Shown here: piece by piece, positions 36,256 to 48,351 of the stretch
Layout: every line of letters starts with the position of its first letter
Position numbering within the stretch: position 1 is the stretch's first letter
Assembly (NCBI RefSeq): GCF_023618015.1
Contig: NZ_JAJKBJ010000017.1
Span: 1-64,000 of the forward strand
Length of the DNA: 64,000 nucleotides
From: Legionella maioricensis
GTDB lineage: Bacteria; Pseudomonadota; Gammaproteobacteria; Legionellales; Legionellaceae
Direction of reading: 5' to 3'
Position numbers and translations under genes: made by a program
The notes under the pieces: generated by a model
The model's input: only the letters and a program-made list of their open reading frames with translations
Told to the model about the DNA's origin: nothing
The model's database searches: none

Positions 36256-36714
36256 CTAGGCTGTTAATCGAATAAATGCCTGTAAAAATATAACAATAAC
36301 GACTATAACAACCATTAATAAAATAATTTTCAATCCTAAACCGGCAGACTCTCTTATCTGCTTGGAAATTTCCCCGGAAACCGGCATTTTTGTTTCATAT
36401 TTTTTTGGAAGCTCAGATTTATAAATCTCGCTATCAATGCGATTCGAAACATAATAAGCAAAAAATCCCGTAATTAAACTGGGAACAAAAAAAATCAGCC
36501 AAACTATTAACTTACTCGATACAATACCATACTCATATTTATACTCAAACAGCGTAATTAAAGTGGTAATCAAATCCGGAACATCATAGTCTAATTGCCA
36601 AAGCAGAAATGGAACTATATACAAACTAAAGGAAAATAATGATAAAGCAATGACCAGGCAAATAATACCTGATATATACAATTTGTGGTTGGTTTTATAT
36701 CGATCCGGCTCCAT
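36256..36714 (-). CDS. Hypothetical inner-membrane protein
   Basis: About 152 residues from the ATG at 36714; ATGs at 36723 and 36759 are alternatives and the best start is not clear. Three membrane helices are predicted by eye (about 15-40, 65-85 and 128-147). No motif recognised. It lies 17 bases before the Sel1 gene on the same strand, so the two probably form a transcript. Confidence 0.55.
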   Translation of the reverse strand: MEPDRYKTNHKLYISGIICLVIALSLFSFSLYIVPFLLWQLDYDVPDLITTLITLFEYKYEYGIVSSKLIVWLIFFVPSLITGFFAYYVSNRIDSEIYKSELPKKYETKMPVSGEISKQIRESAGLGLKIILLMVVIVVIVIFLQAFIRLTA

Positions 36715-36866
36715 AGCACCCATTCCGCCAATATGTTCGGCTTTTAAAATCAAAGACATAAATAATAAGTAAAAGATAGCAGATAGGTACAAATAAGTAC
36801 ATCACTGGTTATATTTCAAAATTCGTTTAAAATGATTGATTAATAACTTATTTTTGAAGGTAAGTC

Positions 36867-37682
36867 ATGAAACGACATGTTTTTATGCTTTCTGACGGTA
36901 CAGGTATTACTGCTGAAACTTTAGGCCACAGTCTAATTACTCAATTTGAAAATATAGAATTTGAAAAACTGACTATCCCCTACATTGATTCTATTGAAAA
37001 GGCTGAGAGCGTGGTGTCGCGTATCAATCAATCTTTTGAAGAACTAGGAAACAAACCACTGGTTTTTATGACGCTAGTCGATCCGGAAATCAGACAATAT
37101 TTCAAAAAAGCAAACGCTTGCGTGTTTGACTTGTTCAGTACGTTCATAGGACCGCTGGAAAATGAGCTTCTTGAAAAATCCTCCTATACCGTTGGCCGAA
37201 CTCACGGTGTTGCAAATGACAAATCTTATTCACATCGAATAGAAGCCGTGGATTTTGCCTTATCACATGACGATGGGATTAAAACACGAGGTTATGAGAA
37301 AGCTGATATTATATTAATAGGTGTTTCCCGATGCGGTAAAACACCTAGTTGTTTATATATGGCATTACAATATGGGATTTTAGCGGCAAACTATCCATTT
37401 ACTGAAGACGACCTCGTTGGCTTTCATTTACCCGATGTGCTGCGCCCTTATAAACAAAAGCTGTTTGGATTGACAATTGATACCCAGCGCTTACAGCACA
37501 TCAGATCAGAACGCAGGCCTAACAGCAAGTATGCTTCAGCAGAACAATGCCGCTTAGAAGTAACTGAAGTAGAAGCAATGTATCAAAAGGAAAAAATCCC
37601 CTACATTAATTCAACCAAATATTCTATCGAAGAAATAGCTACTAAAATCCTGGCTGCAGCTGGTTTGCAACGAAAAATATAA
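36867..37682 (+). CDS. ppsR: PEP synthetase regulatory kinase/pyrophosphorylase (DUF299)
   Basis: 271 residues. The family P-loop is G-V-S-R-C-G-K-T-P (about 152-160), with the N-terminal L-S-D-G-T-G-I-T-A-E-T segment. PpsR uses ADP to phosphorylate and inactivate PEP synthase and reverses this with phosphate, controlling gluconeogenic flux. The length is typical. A gene for PEP synthase is not in the window. An AAGGTAAG site precedes the ATG. Confidence 0.93.
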   Translation: MKRHVFMLSDGTGITAETLGHSLITQFENIEFEKLTIPYIDSIEKAESVVSRINQSFEELGNKPLVFMTLVDPEIRQYFKKANACVFDLFSTFIGPLENELLEKSSYTVGRTHGVANDKSYSHRIEAVDFALSHDDGIKTRGYEKADIILIGVSRCGKTPSCLYMALQYGILAANYPFTEDDLVGFHLPDVLRPYKQKLFGLTIDTQRLQHIRSERRPNSKYASAEQCRLEVTEVEAMYQKEKIPYINSTKYSIEEIATKILAAAGLQRKI

Positions 37683-37703
37683 CTTACTTAAAAGAAGAAC
37701 ACC

Positions 37704-37731
37704 GCTGAGGCCATTAGCTAATAGCCTCAGC
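37704..37731. terminator. Bidirectional terminator between ppsR and the MFS gene
   Basis: GCTGAGGC (37704-37711) and GCCTCAGC (37724-37731) form an 8-bp perfect stem with an inner ATTAGCTAAT. It covers the stop codon of the MFS gene. On the minus strand a T-rich tract follows. Confidence 0.7.
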
Positions 37732-38943
37732 ACCATCAAACTCAGAATCACTAGATGGTGTTGTTAATCGTTTAAAATGCCATGAAAAATAGAGGGCACC
37801 AACACCTGTAGCGATTAAACCTATCGGTAGCGCATTAAGATTGATCATTAACAAATACCCAACTAACATGGATAAGAGAGAGGAGCCAAACATGCGTAGA
37901 GTGTTGATAAGAGCCAATGCAGCACCAGTATTCTCTTTAAAATCAGTCAACACTAATGACATGGTAGGCGGCGCACTGATACTTATTCCCAAGTTGGCAA
38001 TTAATGCAAAGGATAAAGCCGATAAGCTAAAACCATACAGAGTTGAGGTTATTAACATTGCTAGCCCCCCAACAATGATAAACCAGTTCCCCAAATAAAT
38101 GGTTAATGTCATGCTGAGGCGATCTCGGAGCCAAATACCTAAATAGTTTCCTAAAATAATGTTCAAGCCATTAAACACAAAGATAATACCGAAACCCAGT
38201 GGGGAGAATCCCAGTTGATCGATGACTAGATAAGAGGAGTTAATGACGGTGAGCATGACCGCGGCAAAACTAAACATCATAATCATAGAACCACACCACA
38301 AAGTAGATGAAGATAAAATGTCTTTATAAGCATTTAATGCATCTTGCATCTTAAAAGAATGTGTTGGTGGGGTCCAATATGGAGACTCAAACAAAGCCCT
38401 ACGAGATTGCATAAATAAAACAATAGCGATCCCGGCCATCAGAATAAAATTGGATTGCCAGCCCATATAAACAAAAATAAGAGAACCCAGTACTGGCGCC
38501 AATATTGGCGAGACGGCAATTATCATGGAGATGTAGGAAAGTACTTTTGCTCGTTCCACAGGATCTTCATTATCACGCGATGTCGAGTAAGCAATTAAAT
38601 TGGAACAACATAATGCAAAGCCTTGCAGTGCCCGCCCTATTATTAATAGAGTAATATTCGGCGCAAAGACACAAATAAGACTGGCAACTACAGCTAATAT
38701 GAGACTTCCTGGTAATAGACGACGTCGACCAAAATGGTCAATCAATGGTCCCCATATTAATTGAGTAATCCCAAAAACAAATAAATAAATACTTAGTGTT
38801 AATTGGCTTAAACTGTGTGTTGTCCCAAAATAATTGGTGATATAAGGTAAAGACGGCTGATAAAGATCGAAGGTTAATAAAGAAAAGGCTGACAACAACC
38901 CGATCAAAATGATGGAGGTTTGTGATTTTTTCATAATAATCAT
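37714..38943 (-). CDS. Bcr/CflA-type MFS multidrug exporter
   Basis: 409 residues, twelve membrane helices. The MFS motif G-P-L-I-D-H-F-G-R-R-R (about 65-75) and the family N-terminus (L-L-S-A-F-S-L-L-T-F-D-L-Y-Q-P-S-L-P) match Bcr/CflA drug-proton antiporters. An ATG at 38934 is an alternative start. The substrate cannot be inferred. The stop lies within the terminator hairpin shared with ppsR. Confidence 0.85.
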   Translation of the reverse strand: MIIMKKSQTSIILIGLLSAFSLLTFDLYQPSLPYITNYFGTTHSLSQLTLSIYLFVFGITQLIWGPLIDHFGRRRLLPGSLILAVVASLICVFAPNITLLIIGRALQGFALCCSNLIAYSTSRDNEDPVERAKVLSYISMIIAVSPILAPVLGSLIFVYMGWQSNFILMAGIAIVLFMQSRRALFESPYWTPPTHSFKMQDALNAYKDILSSSTLWCGSMIMMFSFAAVMLTVINSSYLVIDQLGFSPLGFGIIFVFNGLNIILGNYLGIWLRDRLSMTLTIYLGNWFIIVGGLAMLITSTLYGFSLSALSFALIANLGISISAPPTMSLVLTDFKENTGAALALINTLRMFGSSLLSMLVGYLLMINLNALPIGLIATGVGALYFSWHFKRLTTPSSDSEFDGAEAIS

Positions 38944-39119
38944 CTAATTAAATGCAATGTGGAATAGTATCAAATTCTGTTTAAAATTTGAATAAATTAT
39001 TGCATTTCCTGATTTTCCTTCATCTACATCTGCCTTCGGAATTAAATTTTGCGACAACAATACTAATTGGCTGTTTTCATAAGAGGAATCATAAAGATAA
39101 TTGTATTGCATCGTGAGAT

Positions 39120-39201
39120 GTAGCCTGGGTGAAGGCGCAGCCGTAACCCGGGATCAAACCTGATTCATGCTTTGAGCCCGGATTACGCTTCGCGCCATCC
39201 C
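39120..39201. repeat. REP-like palindrome, family B
   Basis: Begins GTAGCCTGGGTGAAGGCGCA and ends GAGCCCGGATTACGCTTCGC followed by GCCATCCC; inner parts form inverted CCCGG/CCGGG-type stems. Related copies are at 46467-46553, 51896-51925 and 61326-61414. It lies downstream of prpD. Confidence 0.6.
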
Positions 39202-39228
39202 CTAGTACTATTTTCAGGTCGTAATAAT

Positions 39229-40674
39229 TTAAACTATCCACATAGCCATAAAGTCATCTACTTTCATTGCGGCAAGACTGTTTGTATCACTCATGCTCTG
39301 AATAATCTTCTCAGCGCGCTCGGCGGTAAATCGGGTATGAAGATTACTCTTAAATTTAGACATCAAAACTGGAATACCTTCTTCACGTCTTCGCTTATGA
39401 CCAATGGGATATTCAATGGTAATTAACTCACTTTCAGTACCGTCTTTAAAGATTAATTTAATGCTGTTGGCTATAGAGCGTTTTTCTGGATCATGGTATT
39501 CGCGAGAAAAGCGTTCATTTTCTGTAACATGCATTTTTTCTCGTAATGCATCTATTCTGGGATCAGCAGCAACATCATTTTCATAATGCTCAGCCTTTAA
39601 ATCACCAAATAATAATCCAATTGCTACCATATATTGCAAGCAATGATCTCTATCGGCTGGATTATGTAACGCCCCTTGTTTACTAATGATTCGTATCGCG
39701 GATTCATGGGTCACAAGCTCTATTCTGGCAATTTCATCAAAACGTTTTTTAACTACAGGATGCAATTTCACTGCACACTCAACCGCTGTTTGCGCATGAA
39801 ACTCGGCTGGATAAGAAAGTTTAAATAGAACGTTTTCCATTACATAACTGCCATATGGGCGTTGGAATTTGAACGGTTTCTTTCCAAACAATACATCATA
39901 AAAGCCCCAGGTAGGCGCACTTAATGCACTGGGATAACCCATCTCACCTGTTTTGGCAATTAAAGCTAATCGAACCGCCCTGGACGTAGCATCTCCTGCT
40001 GCCCAAGATTTTCTGGAACCGGCGTTGGGAGCATGTCTATAAGTTCTAAGGCTTTGTCCATCAACAAAAACTTGAGATAAAGTTCGCAACATCATGTCTC
40101 TATCAGCGCCAAATAAAGAAGCAGCAACGGCCGCACTGGCTACCTTTACTAAAAATACATGATCCAGTCCCACGCGATTAAAACTGTTTTCAAGCGCCAA
40201 ACACCCCTGAATTTCATGTGCCTTAATCATTGCTGTAAGAACATCCTGCATTAAAACAGGCGAACGTCCTTTAGAACAATTCTCTCGACACAAATAATCA
40301 GCAACAGCCAATATTGCGCCCAAGTTATCAGAAGGATGTCCCCATTCTGCAGCAAGCCAAGTATCATTAAAATCCAGCCAGCGAATCATAGTACCAATAT
40401 TGAAAGCAGCTTGTACTGGATCTAATTCATAACTGGTTCCTGGAACACGAGCTCCGCCTTGAAGCGTAGCGCCTGGAACAATAGGTCCCATTAGCTTGGT
40501 GCACTCAGAAAAATTGAGTGCCAGCATGCCACATCCTAAGGTATCCATTAAACATAGCCTAGCTGTTTCATAGGCTAAAACACTATCAATTTTCTTATTC
40601 AGGACATAATCAGCAATGTCTACTATAACTTGATCGTAGTCTGGTTTGACATTATCTTCTACATAACTGTGCAT
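39229..40674 (-). CDS. prpD: 2-methylcitrate dehydratase
   Basis: 481 residues from the ATG at 40674, preceded by AGAGG at good spacing. MmgE/PrpD family; W-L-D-F-N-D-T-W (about 64-71) and [10 protein letters not shown] (about 76-85) are typical. PrpD dehydrates 2-methylcitrate to methylaconitate/isocitrate in the propionyl-CoA pathway. It is one base after prpC, the last gene of the prpBCD transcript. Confidence 0.93.
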   Translation of the reverse strand: MHSYVEDNVKPDYDQVIVDIADYVLNKKIDSVLAYETARLCLMDTLGCGMLALNFSECTKLMGPIVPGATLQGGARVPGTSYELDPVQAAFNIGTMIRWLDFNDTWLAAEWGHPSDNLGAILAVADYLCRENCSKGRSPVLMQDVLTAMIKAHEIQGCLALENSFNRVGLDHVFLVKVASAAVAASLFGADRDMMLRTLSQVFVDGQSLRTYRHAPNAGSRKSWAAGDATSRAVRLALIAKTGEMGYPSALSAPTWGFYDVLFGKKPFKFQRPYGSYVMENVLFKLSYPAEFHAQTAVECAVKLHPVVKKRFDEIARIELVTHESAIRIISKQGALHNPADRDHCLQYMVAIGLLFGDLKAEHYENDVAADPRIDALREKMHVTENERFSREYHDPEKRSIANSIKLIFKDGTESELITIEYPIGHKRRREEGIPVLMSKFKSNLHTRFTAERAEKIIQSMSDTNSLAAMKVDDFMAMWIV

Positions 40675-40675
40675 A

Positions 40676-41794
40676 TTAACCTCTTGTCTCAATTGCAGGG
40701 AACGCTCTGGGATCTGGTCCTATATATTCTGAGGTTGGTCTGATTAACTTATTATTCTCTCTTTGTTCAAATACGTGAGCCGACCATCCAGTAATACGCG
40801 ACATGACAAAAATTGGCGTGAATAAAGGAGTAGGTATACCGCAATAATGGTAAGCTGATGCACTATAGAAATCGAGATTAGGAAATAGTTTCTTTTCACT
40901 CCACATGACTTCTTCAATGCGCTCGGAAATATGATATAAAAGTAGATCGCCTTTTGCTTCGCCTAATCTAAACGACCATTTCTTGATGATATCTGAACGT
41001 GGATCACAAGTAGTATAAACTCTATGGCCAAAGCCCATTATCTTGTCTTTATTGGCAAGCATTCTTTTCAGTTCTGTTTCTGCTTCATCGGGGCTTTTGA
41101 AGCGCTCAATTAACTCCATTGCCGCTTCATTTGCGCCACCATGCAACGGTCCACGTAGTGTGCCAATAGCACTTGTTATTGCAGAGTAAAAATCAGAAAG
41201 AGTTGCCGCGGTCACTCGGGCCGCAAAAGTTGACGCATTGAACTCATGCTCCGCATAGAGAATCAATGATACATTCATCATATCTGCTTCAAGTTTACTG
41301 GGTTTTTTATCGTGCAATAATGCAAGAAAATGTCCACCAACAGTTTGTTCATCAGTAAGACCAGATATTTCTTTATTTTTAAAATGATAGGCATACCAGT
41401 AGCACATCATTCCAGGAAATAAAGCCAACAAACGATCCGCAATTTCATATTGTTGTGAAAAATTGACTTCAGGCTCAATATTCCCTAAAAAAGAGCATCC
41501 TGTTCTTAATACATCCATTGGGTGTGTATTTTTGGGAATTAACTTTAAAACAGTTTTTAAAGATTCAGGTAACTTCCTGAGACTGATCAACTTTTTAGTA
41601 TATTCGTTAAGCTCCTTCTGTGTCGGAAGCTTGCCAAAATGTAATAAGTAAGCTACTTCTTCAAAACTTGCATATGCGGCTAAATCATCAATTGAGTATC
41701 CTCTATAATTTAAGCCCTTACCTGCTAGCCCAACAGTAGCAATTGCTGATTGCCCCGCAACTACACCAGCTAAACCTCCACTCTTACTACTCAT
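40676..41794 (-). CDS. prpC: 2-methylcitrate synthase
   Basis: 372 residues from the ATG at 41794, with GGAGG six bases upstream (an ATG at 41800 is too close to it). Citrate-synthase fold with H in [11 protein letters not shown] (about 214-224), H in G-F-G-H-R-V-Y (about 253-259) and the catalytic Asp region Y-S-A-S-A-Y (about 305-310). It condenses propionyl-CoA with oxaloacetate. Its start overlaps the prpB end by eight bases. No prpR regulator or acnD/prpF is nearby. Confidence 0.93.
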   Translation of the reverse strand: MSSKSGGLAGVVAGQSAIATVGLAGKGLNYRGYSIDDLAAYASFEEVAYLLHFGKLPTQKELNEYTKKLISLRKLPESLKTVLKLIPKNTHPMDVLRTGCSFLGNIEPEVNFSQQYEIADRLLALFPGMMCYWYAYHFKNKEISGLTDEQTVGGHFLALLHDKKPSKLEADMMNVSLILYAEHEFNASTFAARVTAATLSDFYSAITSAIGTLRGPLHGGANEAAMELIERFKSPDEAETELKRMLANKDKIMGFGHRVYTTCDPRSDIIKKWSFRLGEAKGDLLLYHISERIEEVMWSEKKLFPNLDFYSASAYHYCGIPTPLFTPIFVMSRITGWSAHVFEQRENNKLIRPTSEYIGPDPRAFPAIETRG

Positions 41795-42668
41795 TTTCAT
41801 CCTCCATCAGTTGGTCTAGTTTTTGTTCATATCTGTTATAATCAAGAATCTCATATAACTCATTACGAGTTTGCATTTTATCCAATACTGATTGCTGCGT
41901 ACCTTTTTGAATAATGGTTTGATAAGTATTTAAAGCAGCTTGAGACATCGCTCTAAAAGCGCTCAATGGATATAAAATTAAAGAAACCCCTGCTTTATCA
42001 AGTTCTTCTCGAGTAAATAATGGAGTTTTGCCAAACTCTGTAATATTAGCGAGTACTGGTGCATTAATATTTCTGGTAAAAAGTTGATACTCGTCTAAAG
42101 TGGTCATCGCTTCAGGAAAAATCATGTCTGCGCCAAGCTCAATGCACAAAGCTGCTCTTTCTATGGCAGCATTCATTCCTTCAACTGCATAGGCATCAGT
42201 CCTGGCCATGATTACAAAATCCGAATCGTGACGGGCATCTACTGCCGCTTTAATTCTGTCGCCCATTTCCTTAATTGAAACAATAGCTTTATTAGGTCTG
42301 TGACCGCATCGTTTAGCCATTATTTGATCTTCAATATGAATAGCAGCAACCCCTGTTTTTTCCATGAGTTTAACTGTTCTTGCAATATTAAAAGCATGTC
42401 CCCATCCTGTATCGACATCAACTAAAAGGGGCAAAGAACTTGCCTCGGTAATGCGACGTGCATCTTCCAGTACTTCGGATAGATTGGTCATGCCAAGGTC
42501 GGGTAGGCCATAAGAAGCATTAGCAACTCCTGCTCCGGATAAATAAATTGCTTTACAACCAGCAGATTCAGCGAGCATTGCAGTATAGGCATTGATAGTA
42601 CCCAGAACTTGCAGAGGTTTATTTTCCTTTATTAAATTTTTGAAAATCTTGCCCATAGAACTGGCCAT
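41787..42668 (-). CDS. prpB: 2-methylisocitrate lyase
   Basis: 293 residues. The isocitrate lyase/PEP mutase fold is shown by [14 protein letters not shown], the D-V-D-T-G-W-G metal site (about 85-91) and [13 protein letters not shown] (about 111-124), with the catalytic Cys in K-R-C-G-H. It cleaves 2-methylisocitrate to pyruvate and succinate. First gene of prpBCD, a route for using propionate and odd-chain or amino-acid carbon. Confidence 0.95.
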   Translation of the reverse strand: MASSMGKIFKNLIKENKPLQVLGTINAYTAMLAESAGCKAIYLSGAGVANASYGLPDLGMTNLSEVLEDARRITEASSLPLLVDVDTGWGHAFNIARTVKLMEKTGVAAIHIEDQIMAKRCGHRPNKAIVSIKEMGDRIKAAVDARHDSDFVIMARTDAYAVEGMNAAIERAALCIELGADMIFPEAMTTLDEYQLFTRNINAPVLANITEFGKTPLFTREELDKAGVSLILYPLSAFRAMSQAALNTYQTIIQKGTQQSVLDKMQTRNELYEILDYNRYEQKLDQLMEDENE

Positions 42669-42779
42669 TCATCTACTCCGTGATCCCTAGAGGGTTATTA
42701 TTATGCTCCAATGAGAAACGCATCTCAATTTATTTTTTATAATAAAAAGGGAACAGCATCCAAGTCCCTGCTATGATGA

Positions 42780-44789
42780 TTACAGTTCTTTAAATCCGCG
42801 CGTTATATTACGACGTAAGAATCGAGAAGGGGATAGTGCGTGTATCAGATTTCTTGGTAAGCTACTGATTTCATTGTTTATTAATCCGGCAAGCCATTCC
42901 GCACAAAGAGGAACCGTAGTTAATCCACGAGACCCAAATCCTGCACAGATGTAAAGGCCTGGATAATAAGAGCCTGCTTTAGCTATCCATCGTTTTGAAT
43001 TACTTTCCAAACCAGCAAATAAGGAGATAAACTCCTCCATTTTAGGAGCCATCCCTACTAAAGGTAAATAATCAGGAGTTGCAGCCCTTAGCCCCGCCCA
43101 ATGCGCCACAACTTTTTTAGACCACAGCTCTTCATCCGTAATTTGATTTAGACGCATCATATTTTTTTCATCATCAGTAGCGTATATCGGCGCAGTTGTC
43201 ATTCCAGGCTCATAAGTTGCTCCAAAGTGATGAGCTCCATTTAGTTCAGGAAGAACATGGCCCTCGGCACAAAGAGGGATTATTAATTGATTACTACTGG
43301 CTGTGGATTGAATTGCCGTCATTTGCCCGCGAATGGTTTTTACGGGTAAATGTGATGTCTCTTTGAACGAATTAACTCGAGGACCATTAGCTAAAATTAA
43401 CACAGGCGCCTCAATATCATGAATCACCCATTGATGATTATCAAAAACCAATGAACTCACACTATAGTTGGTTAATAAATTGATTCTATCGCTCTTGACT
43501 AACTCCTGGCATAAAGCAGGAGAATTAATCCATCCAGACAAAGGAATAAATAACCCTGTTTTATCTAAAGATATTCCAGCTAACTCGGAAGCACGTTGTT
43601 CATTGACTAACTCTCCCAATTCGGGATAGTGAAGAAGCCAATCCTCTAAACTACGCTGTGCTTTTTTTTCCTTGTCATTATGAGCAAGTAATAAAGAGCC
43701 CTTTAATTCGCCTAATTTTAGCTGATTTAATATTTGCGTATAAACTTGATTGGCATATAAAAAGGCAGATAACATAAATTGAGTTAAAGGGGATTTATAT
43801 GCAGACACTTTAGGAAATAATATAGCCTGTTGGTTTGCTGAACCACCCTGTCCTGCTGCGTCTAACTCATCAATAATGGTCACCTGCCAACCCCGCTTAG
43901 CAAGTGAATAAGCGGTATAAGATCCAGCCAGACCTGCTCCTATTATAAGTGCTGTTTTTTTTTGTTGTCTCGCAGAAGCACCTACATGCCAAGGAGTATG
44001 CCGCGTCTTTAATCTAAGTGGAGCATTTTTTTTAAAATAACCGCTAATCATATGGCGCTTTTGGCCAAACCCTTTCTTTTTTTCTACTCTAAATCCCACT
44101 TCATTCACTATAGATTTAACCGAGGCCGCCGCCGTATAGGTGGCTAAGGTAGTCCCTTCTCTTGAAAGCATAGCAATAACTTTTAGTAATGAATCGGACC
44201 AAATACTTTCATTTTTCTTCGGGGAAAAACCGTCTAAATACCAAGCATCAATAAAGGTAGTTCGTAAATCAGACTCTAATATTGATTCACCGCAAATTAG
44301 TAATTGTTCATAACTCTCGAATGCCTCCCCAAGCATCAACGTTAAGATCACGCGGCTATTGCTAAACGATAAATGGTGATATCCGGGTGTCAAGACAGGA
44401 TAATTGTCTATCAATTGATTGGCTTGCTCAGCAAGTTCTGGCCATAGATTTAAGCACCTTTTCAAGTCGGCAATCGTTAATGGGTTTTTTTCACAGGAAA
44501 TAAAATGTAACCGAGCTGATGGTGGTGCGTATCGCTCCCACAGCTGCCAGGTGAGAAGGAAATTTAAGCCAATACCGAAACCTGTTTCTGCAATATTGAA
44601 AACAATGGGGACATCATTAGGCAGGTTTAACCAACGATTAATTAAATCGTTGCCGTCAATAAATACATGACGACTTTGCTTAACTCCACTTTCAGCAGAG
44701 AAATAAATATCATCATATAAAATGGAAAACGGCAAACCATCTCGCCACTCAAGATCAGCCGTTTTAATAGGTATAAAAGGACTACTCAC
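42780..44789 (-). CDS. mnmC: Bifunctional tRNA mnm5s2U biosynthesis protein MnmC
   Basis: 669 residues. The N-terminal half (about 1-245) is the DUF752 methyltransferase with [14 protein letters not shown] (SAM site) and [13 protein letters not shown]. The C-terminal half (about 270-640) is a FAD oxidoreductase opened by [14 protein letters not shown]. It completes the wobble-uridine modification mnm5s2U34 in tRNAs. Its start overlaps the end of the POT transporter gene by eight bases. Confidence 0.93.
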   Translation of the reverse strand: MSSPFIPIKTADLEWRDGLPFSILYDDIYFSAESGVKQSRHVFIDGNDLINRWLNLPNDVPIVFNIAETGFGIGLNFLLTWQLWERYAPPSARLHFISCEKNPLTIADLKRCLNLWPELAEQANQLIDNYPVLTPGYHHLSFSNSRVILTLMLGEAFESYEQLLICGESILESDLRTTFIDAWYLDGFSPKKNESIWSDSLLKVIAMLSREGTTLATYTAAASVKSIVNEVGFRVEKKKGFGQKRHMISGYFKKNAPLRLKTRHTPWHVGASARQQKKTALIIGAGLAGSYTAYSLAKRGWQVTIIDELDAAGQGGSANQQAILFPKVSAYKSPLTQFMLSAFLYANQVYTQILNQLKLGELKGSLLLAHNDKEKKAQRSLEDWLLHYPELGELVNEQRASELAGISLDKTGLFIPLSGWINSPALCQELVKSDRINLLTNYSVSSLVFDNHQWVIHDIEAPVLILANGPRVNSFKETSHLPVKTIRGQMTAIQSTASSNQLIIPLCAEGHVLPELNGAHHFGATYEPGMTTAPIYATDDEKNMMRLNQITDEELWSKKVVAHWAGLRAATPDYLPLVGMAPKMEEFISLFAGLESNSKRWIAKAGSYYPGLYICAGFGSRGLTTVPLCAEWLAGLINNEISSLPRNLIHALSPSRFLRRNITRGFKEL

Positions 44790-46308
44790 ATAAAACTACT
44801 CGTTTCGTAGCGGTTAAATCGGATTCTCTAGTAGTGTCCAGTTTTTTTTCCCGCATCAATGTTCTCAATTTAGAAACCAAAATAAAAAGAATAAATGAGG
44901 AGCCAATCGCAAATAAGCCCAACATTAGAAATACCTGGCTATAACCCGCATTAGTTAGTATGGCAGAGCTATTTTCAGAGCCTGTTATCATTAAATTAGA
45001 ACTATAACTTGATAATGTAGCGCCAACACCCGTATTGAGCATCCACATCCCCATCATAATGCCCTGCATTGATGCCGGTGCCAAAAAACCAATCATAGCA
45101 TAACCGATTGGAGATATTAAAAGCTCTCCGATACTCTGTAAAATATAACTAATGACTATCCAGCCTGGATTAACCAAGCCCTCTGAATTAGCATAGGCTA
45201 TACCTATAGGTAGTATAACAAAAGCAAGACCAATAAAAAGCAAGGCCATAGCAAACTGGGAAGGAATATTAATTTGAATCCCTTTTCGCCTCATTTTATT
45301 AAACAAGAATCCTAGCAATGGTCCTCCAACCACTATAGATAGGGTATTGATATTCTGGAACCATTGCGGGGGAATAATCCAATCGGCATATTCTCGTCTC
45401 ACATTATGATCAATAAAAACAGTGAGTCCCATGGGACCAATTTGATATAACATCCAGAAAACTGTTCCAAAAATCATGAGAACAGCAAAAGCATTGATTT
45501 TATCCTTTGCTTCTTTAGTAGGTTGCTGACGCGCAATAAACAAAATAAGTAATAGCATCACCAGGGCAGTTACAATGATTAATTTATTGGCCCAGTCCGC
45601 GTATTGCAAGAGTTGGCTTAGTAAAAAAGGGAGTATCAAAATTGCTCCTACTCCCCAAAAAGTGGCTTTTTTTTGTAGCGATTTTTCTTTTCTGGAATAT
45701 GCGGTATCTCGATCAGACAATTGATGCCAACAATAAAGACAAATAATCAACGCAATTAAATTACCTAAACTACTGAGAAGAAAAAGTCGCTGATAGTTTT
45801 GGGTTAATTGAAACATCCCGCTCAGCGTAAACCCTATGAAGAAACCAATATTCATTCCTGCATAGTTCCATAAAAATGCCATCTCGCGACGGGTATCGTC
45901 GGGAGCAAATCGTTGAGTGAGCATGCAGTTCAAGCAGGTTACATTTAAACCGGATCCTGTTAAAAATGCAGCTAAACCATAATACAAAAAAGTGAGATCG
46001 CCAGCCGACAGTAGAACACAACCTGTAACCTGGGCAATCATTCCCGTACAAAATAAGGAGCGATTGGATAATAACCGTCCGCCCCAAAAGCCACCCAGTA
46101 AATGCAGGGCAAAATTAAAGGCAATGAATACTCCCATAATGCTGTTCGCGGTACTAACAGGCAAACCCAATTTACCTTTCATGTACAAAACCAATGTCGA
46201 ATAGAGAACGCTAAAACTTAAGGTAGAAAAGACTTGTATGAAAAAAAGGGCCGCAGTTCCTTCCGGCATTGAATACCAAAACTCTTTTTTGCTACTCAAT
46301 CTCGACAT
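44782..46308 (-). CDS. POT/PTR2 family proton-dependent di/tripeptide transporter
   Basis: 508 residues with about 14 hydrophobic helices. Family motifs: [11 protein letters not shown] near helix 1, [12 protein letters not shown] (about 72-83) and [13 protein letters not shown] near helix 5. E. coli DtpA-DtpD are relatives. It imports di- or tripeptides with protons, a sensible nutrient route for an organism that lives on amino acids. It overlaps mnmC. Confidence 0.88.
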   Translation of the reverse strand: MSRLSSKKEFWYSMPEGTAALFFIQVFSTLSFSVLYSTLVLYMKGKLGLPVSTANSIMGVFIAFNFALHLLGGFWGGRLLSNRSLFCTGMIAQVTGCVLLSAGDLTFLYYGLAAFLTGSGLNVTCLNCMLTQRFAPDDTRREMAFLWNYAGMNIGFFIGFTLSGMFQLTQNYQRLFLLSSLGNLIALIICLYCWHQLSDRDTAYSRKEKSLQKKATFWGVGAILILPFLLSQLLQYADWANKLIIVTALVMLLLILFIARQQPTKEAKDKINAFAVLMIFGTVFWMLYQIGPMGLTVFIDHNVRREYADWIIPPQWFQNINTLSIVVGGPLLGFLFNKMRRKGIQINIPSQFAMALLFIGLAFVILPIGIAYANSEGLVNPGWIVISYILQSIGELLISPIGYAMIGFLAPASMQGIMMGMWMLNTGVGATLSSYSSNLMITGSENSSAILTNAGYSQVFLMLGLFAIGSSFILFILVSKLRTLMREKKLDTTRESDLTATKRVVLCE

Positions 46309-46611
46309 ATTATGCCTTCCTTTGCTAGCGTCGTTCTTTTTGAATATGACATGGGGAAAAATTGCTGTCTAGTATTTTATTTTTAAATTTTTAAGGTCTA
46401 TCAATAGCTTTGATAAAGCCTGCCCACCACAATTAAATTAAGTTTAGGGTAACATAAAGTGTCAAACATAGCCTGGATGAGCGTGGCGTAATCCGGTAAA
46501 TGCATTGTTCCGATGCACTGAAATCCCAGATTACGACTACGTCTTCATCCAGGAAACAAATGCTTAACTCATGTGAGCTACGGTGGACCATATAGCTCAC
46601 TCAGCTTTATA
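46309..46611. other. Intergenic gap with one repeat
   Basis: 303 bases between the POT transporter and hemL. It contains the family-B repeat at 46467-46553; the rest is AT-rich and shows no gene. Confidence 0.6.
46467..46553. repeat. REP-like palindrome, family B
   Basis: Begins TAGCCTGGATGAGCGTGGCG and ends CTACGTCTTCATCCAGG; the inner GTAATCCGG and CCCAGATTAC segments pair. Related to the copies at 39120 and 61326. Confidence 0.6.
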
Positions 46612-47907
46612 TCAAGGTCTGTCTTGCTTTAATTGAGTCAGTACTTTCTCTGCAGCTTCTTCAGTTTTCTTGATTTCAACCTCACCATGAGCACTGGATA
46701 CAAATCCTGCTTCATACATAGATGGAGCAAAATAAACGCCCTGCTCTAACATTCCGTGATAGAATTTTTTAAACAAAATTTCATCTGAAGAGGCGATTTC
46801 CGCATAGTTGCTAACCGATTGCTTATCAGTAAAGCAAAAGCCAAACATACCCCCCATGGATGCCGTAAAAAGTGGAATATTCAAGGTTTCGGCAACAGCA
46901 GCTAAAGCCTGAGTTAAAGAGTGAGTAGTTTTACTTAAGTCAGCAAAAAACTCGTCTTTCTCAATTTCCTGTAAAGTTGCTAAACCTGCTGCCATAGCTA
47001 ATGGATTTCCCGATAGAGTTCCGGCTTGATATACAGGACCTTCGGGAGCTAAGAACGACATTATCTCAGCTTTTCCTCCCAAAGCCCCCACTGGCATTCC
47101 GCCGCCAATTACTTTACCTAGAGTAGTCAGATCGGGAGTAATCTCAAAAATACCTTGTGCCCCACTAAGCCCCACTCTAAATCCTGTCATCACTTCATCA
47201 AAAATTAATAAAGCACCGTATTGATCACATAATTGCCGTAAACCTTTTAAAAACCCAGGCTTAGGTAGTATAAACCCCATATTTCCTGCTACTGGCTCTA
47301 CAATAATTGTAGCTATATCATCAGGATATTTTTCAAAAAGTTGAGCCACTTGATCCAGGTCATTAAAATCCGCGGTTAAAGTATGTTCAGTAATGCTGTT
47401 TGGTATGCCTGGAGTAGATGGAATCCCTAAGGTTAGAAGACCGGAACCGGCTTTTACCAATAAGCTATCGCTATGGCCGTGATAGCATCCGTTAAATTTA
47501 ATAAATTTATTTCTCTTGGTAAAGCCACGTGCCAATCTAATTGCTGTCATGGTTGCTTCTGTACCCGAATTTACCATGCGCACTTTTTCAATAGATGGAA
47601 CCAAGGAAATAATTTTTTGAGCAAGCTGAACTTCAAGTTCCGTTGGGGCCCCAAAACTCATACCGCTATGAAGAACTTTATCCACAGCATCTATAACAGC
47701 AGGATAACAATGTCCAAGAATTAAGGGTCCCCAGGAACCAACATAATCAATGTATACATTATTATCCACATCAGTAAGATAGGCACCCTTACCTTGTTTA
47801 AAAAAAATAGGAGATCCACCTACACCTTTAAAAGCACGTACAGGTGAATTAACGCCTCCGGGTATTACTGTTAGGGCATGATGAAATAAATCTGCAGATC
47901 GAGTCAT
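46612..47907 (-). CDS. hemL: Glutamate-1-semialdehyde 2,1-aminomutase
   Basis: 431 residues. Class III PLP aminotransferase with [11 protein letters not shown] near the start, [15 protein letters not shown], an [12 protein letters not shown] aspartate site and the catalytic lysine in [11 protein letters not shown]. It forms 5-aminolevulinate, the first tetrapyrrole precursor, in the C5 pathway. hemJ, another haem gene, is about 450 bases away on the same strand. Confidence 0.96.
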   Translation of the reverse strand: MTRSADLFHHALTVIPGGVNSPVRAFKGVGGSPIFFKQGKGAYLTDVDNNVYIDYVGSWGPLILGHCYPAVIDAVDKVLHSGMSFGAPTELEVQLAQKIISLVPSIEKVRMVNSGTEATMTAIRLARGFTKRNKFIKFNGCYHGHSDSLLVKAGSGLLTLGIPSTPGIPNSITEHTLTADFNDLDQVAQLFEKYPDDIATIIVEPVAGNMGFILPKPGFLKGLRQLCDQYGALLIFDEVMTGFRVGLSGAQGIFEITPDLTTLGKVIGGGMPVGALGGKAEIMSFLAPEGPVYQAGTLSGNPLAMAAGLATLQEIEKDEFFADLSKTTHSLTQALAAVAETLNIPLFTASMGGMFGFCFTDKQSVSNYAEIASSDEILFKKFYHGMLEQGVYFAPSMYEAGFVSSAHGEVEIKKTEEAAEKVLTQLKQDRP

Positions 47908-48098
47908 AAAAAATCCATTCCTAGTTAATACGCAATAATTCAGTAATAATCAGCTAACATTTTCAAGATTCCTGGGATCTCCGGATATTTCCCATAATCG
48001 TCAGAATGAGAAAGAAATACCTTCTTATCAGCTTATTTAAGACTATTTTTAACCGACAATGGTAACCGCCTTTGTTTTATTTAGCAAAAATAAATGAC

Positions 48099-48104
48099 TA
48101 TAAT
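48099..48104 (+). promoter_or_regulatory. -10 box of the rubredoxin gene
   Basis: A consensus TATAAT 69 bases before the rubredoxin ATG. The -35 region is poor (TTTATT at 17 bases), so the assignment is tentative. Confidence 0.35.
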
Positions 48105-48172
48105 TGAGTTTTAACTTTACATAATGTCTTCCAGTAGATAAATTACCCCTTTTTGGGAAACGAGTTCTAGTT

Positions 48173-48349
48173 ATGCAAGAATATAAAAAGTTCATTTGTG
48201 TTATTTGCGGCTTTATTTATGATGAAGCAGAAGGATGGCCGGAAGATGGAATTGAACCAGGTACACTCTGGGCTGATGTACCTGAAAACTGGTTTTGTCC
48301 TGATTGTGGTGCTGGTAAGGAAGATTTTGATATGGTTGAAATGGATTAG
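48173..48349 (+). CDS. rubA: Rubredoxin
   Basis: 58 residues, complete. Two C-x-x-C-G type knuckles bind the single iron: C9-V-I-C12-G and C42-P-D-C45-G, with [15 protein letters not shown] and W-x-C-P between them. It carries electrons, for example to alkane or fatty-acid hydroxylases or oxidative-stress reductases. The gene is short and easy to miss. It ends two bases before the end of convergent hemJ. Confidence 0.95.
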   Translation: MQEYKKFICVICGFIYDEAEGWPEDGIEPGTLWADVPENWFCPDCGAGKEDFDMVEMD

Positions 48350-48351
48350 AA

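Noticed and set aside
39172..39426. Plus-strand frame crossing the prpD end and a repeat
   Set aside because: Mostly antisense to prpD and a family-B repeat; no gene-like features.
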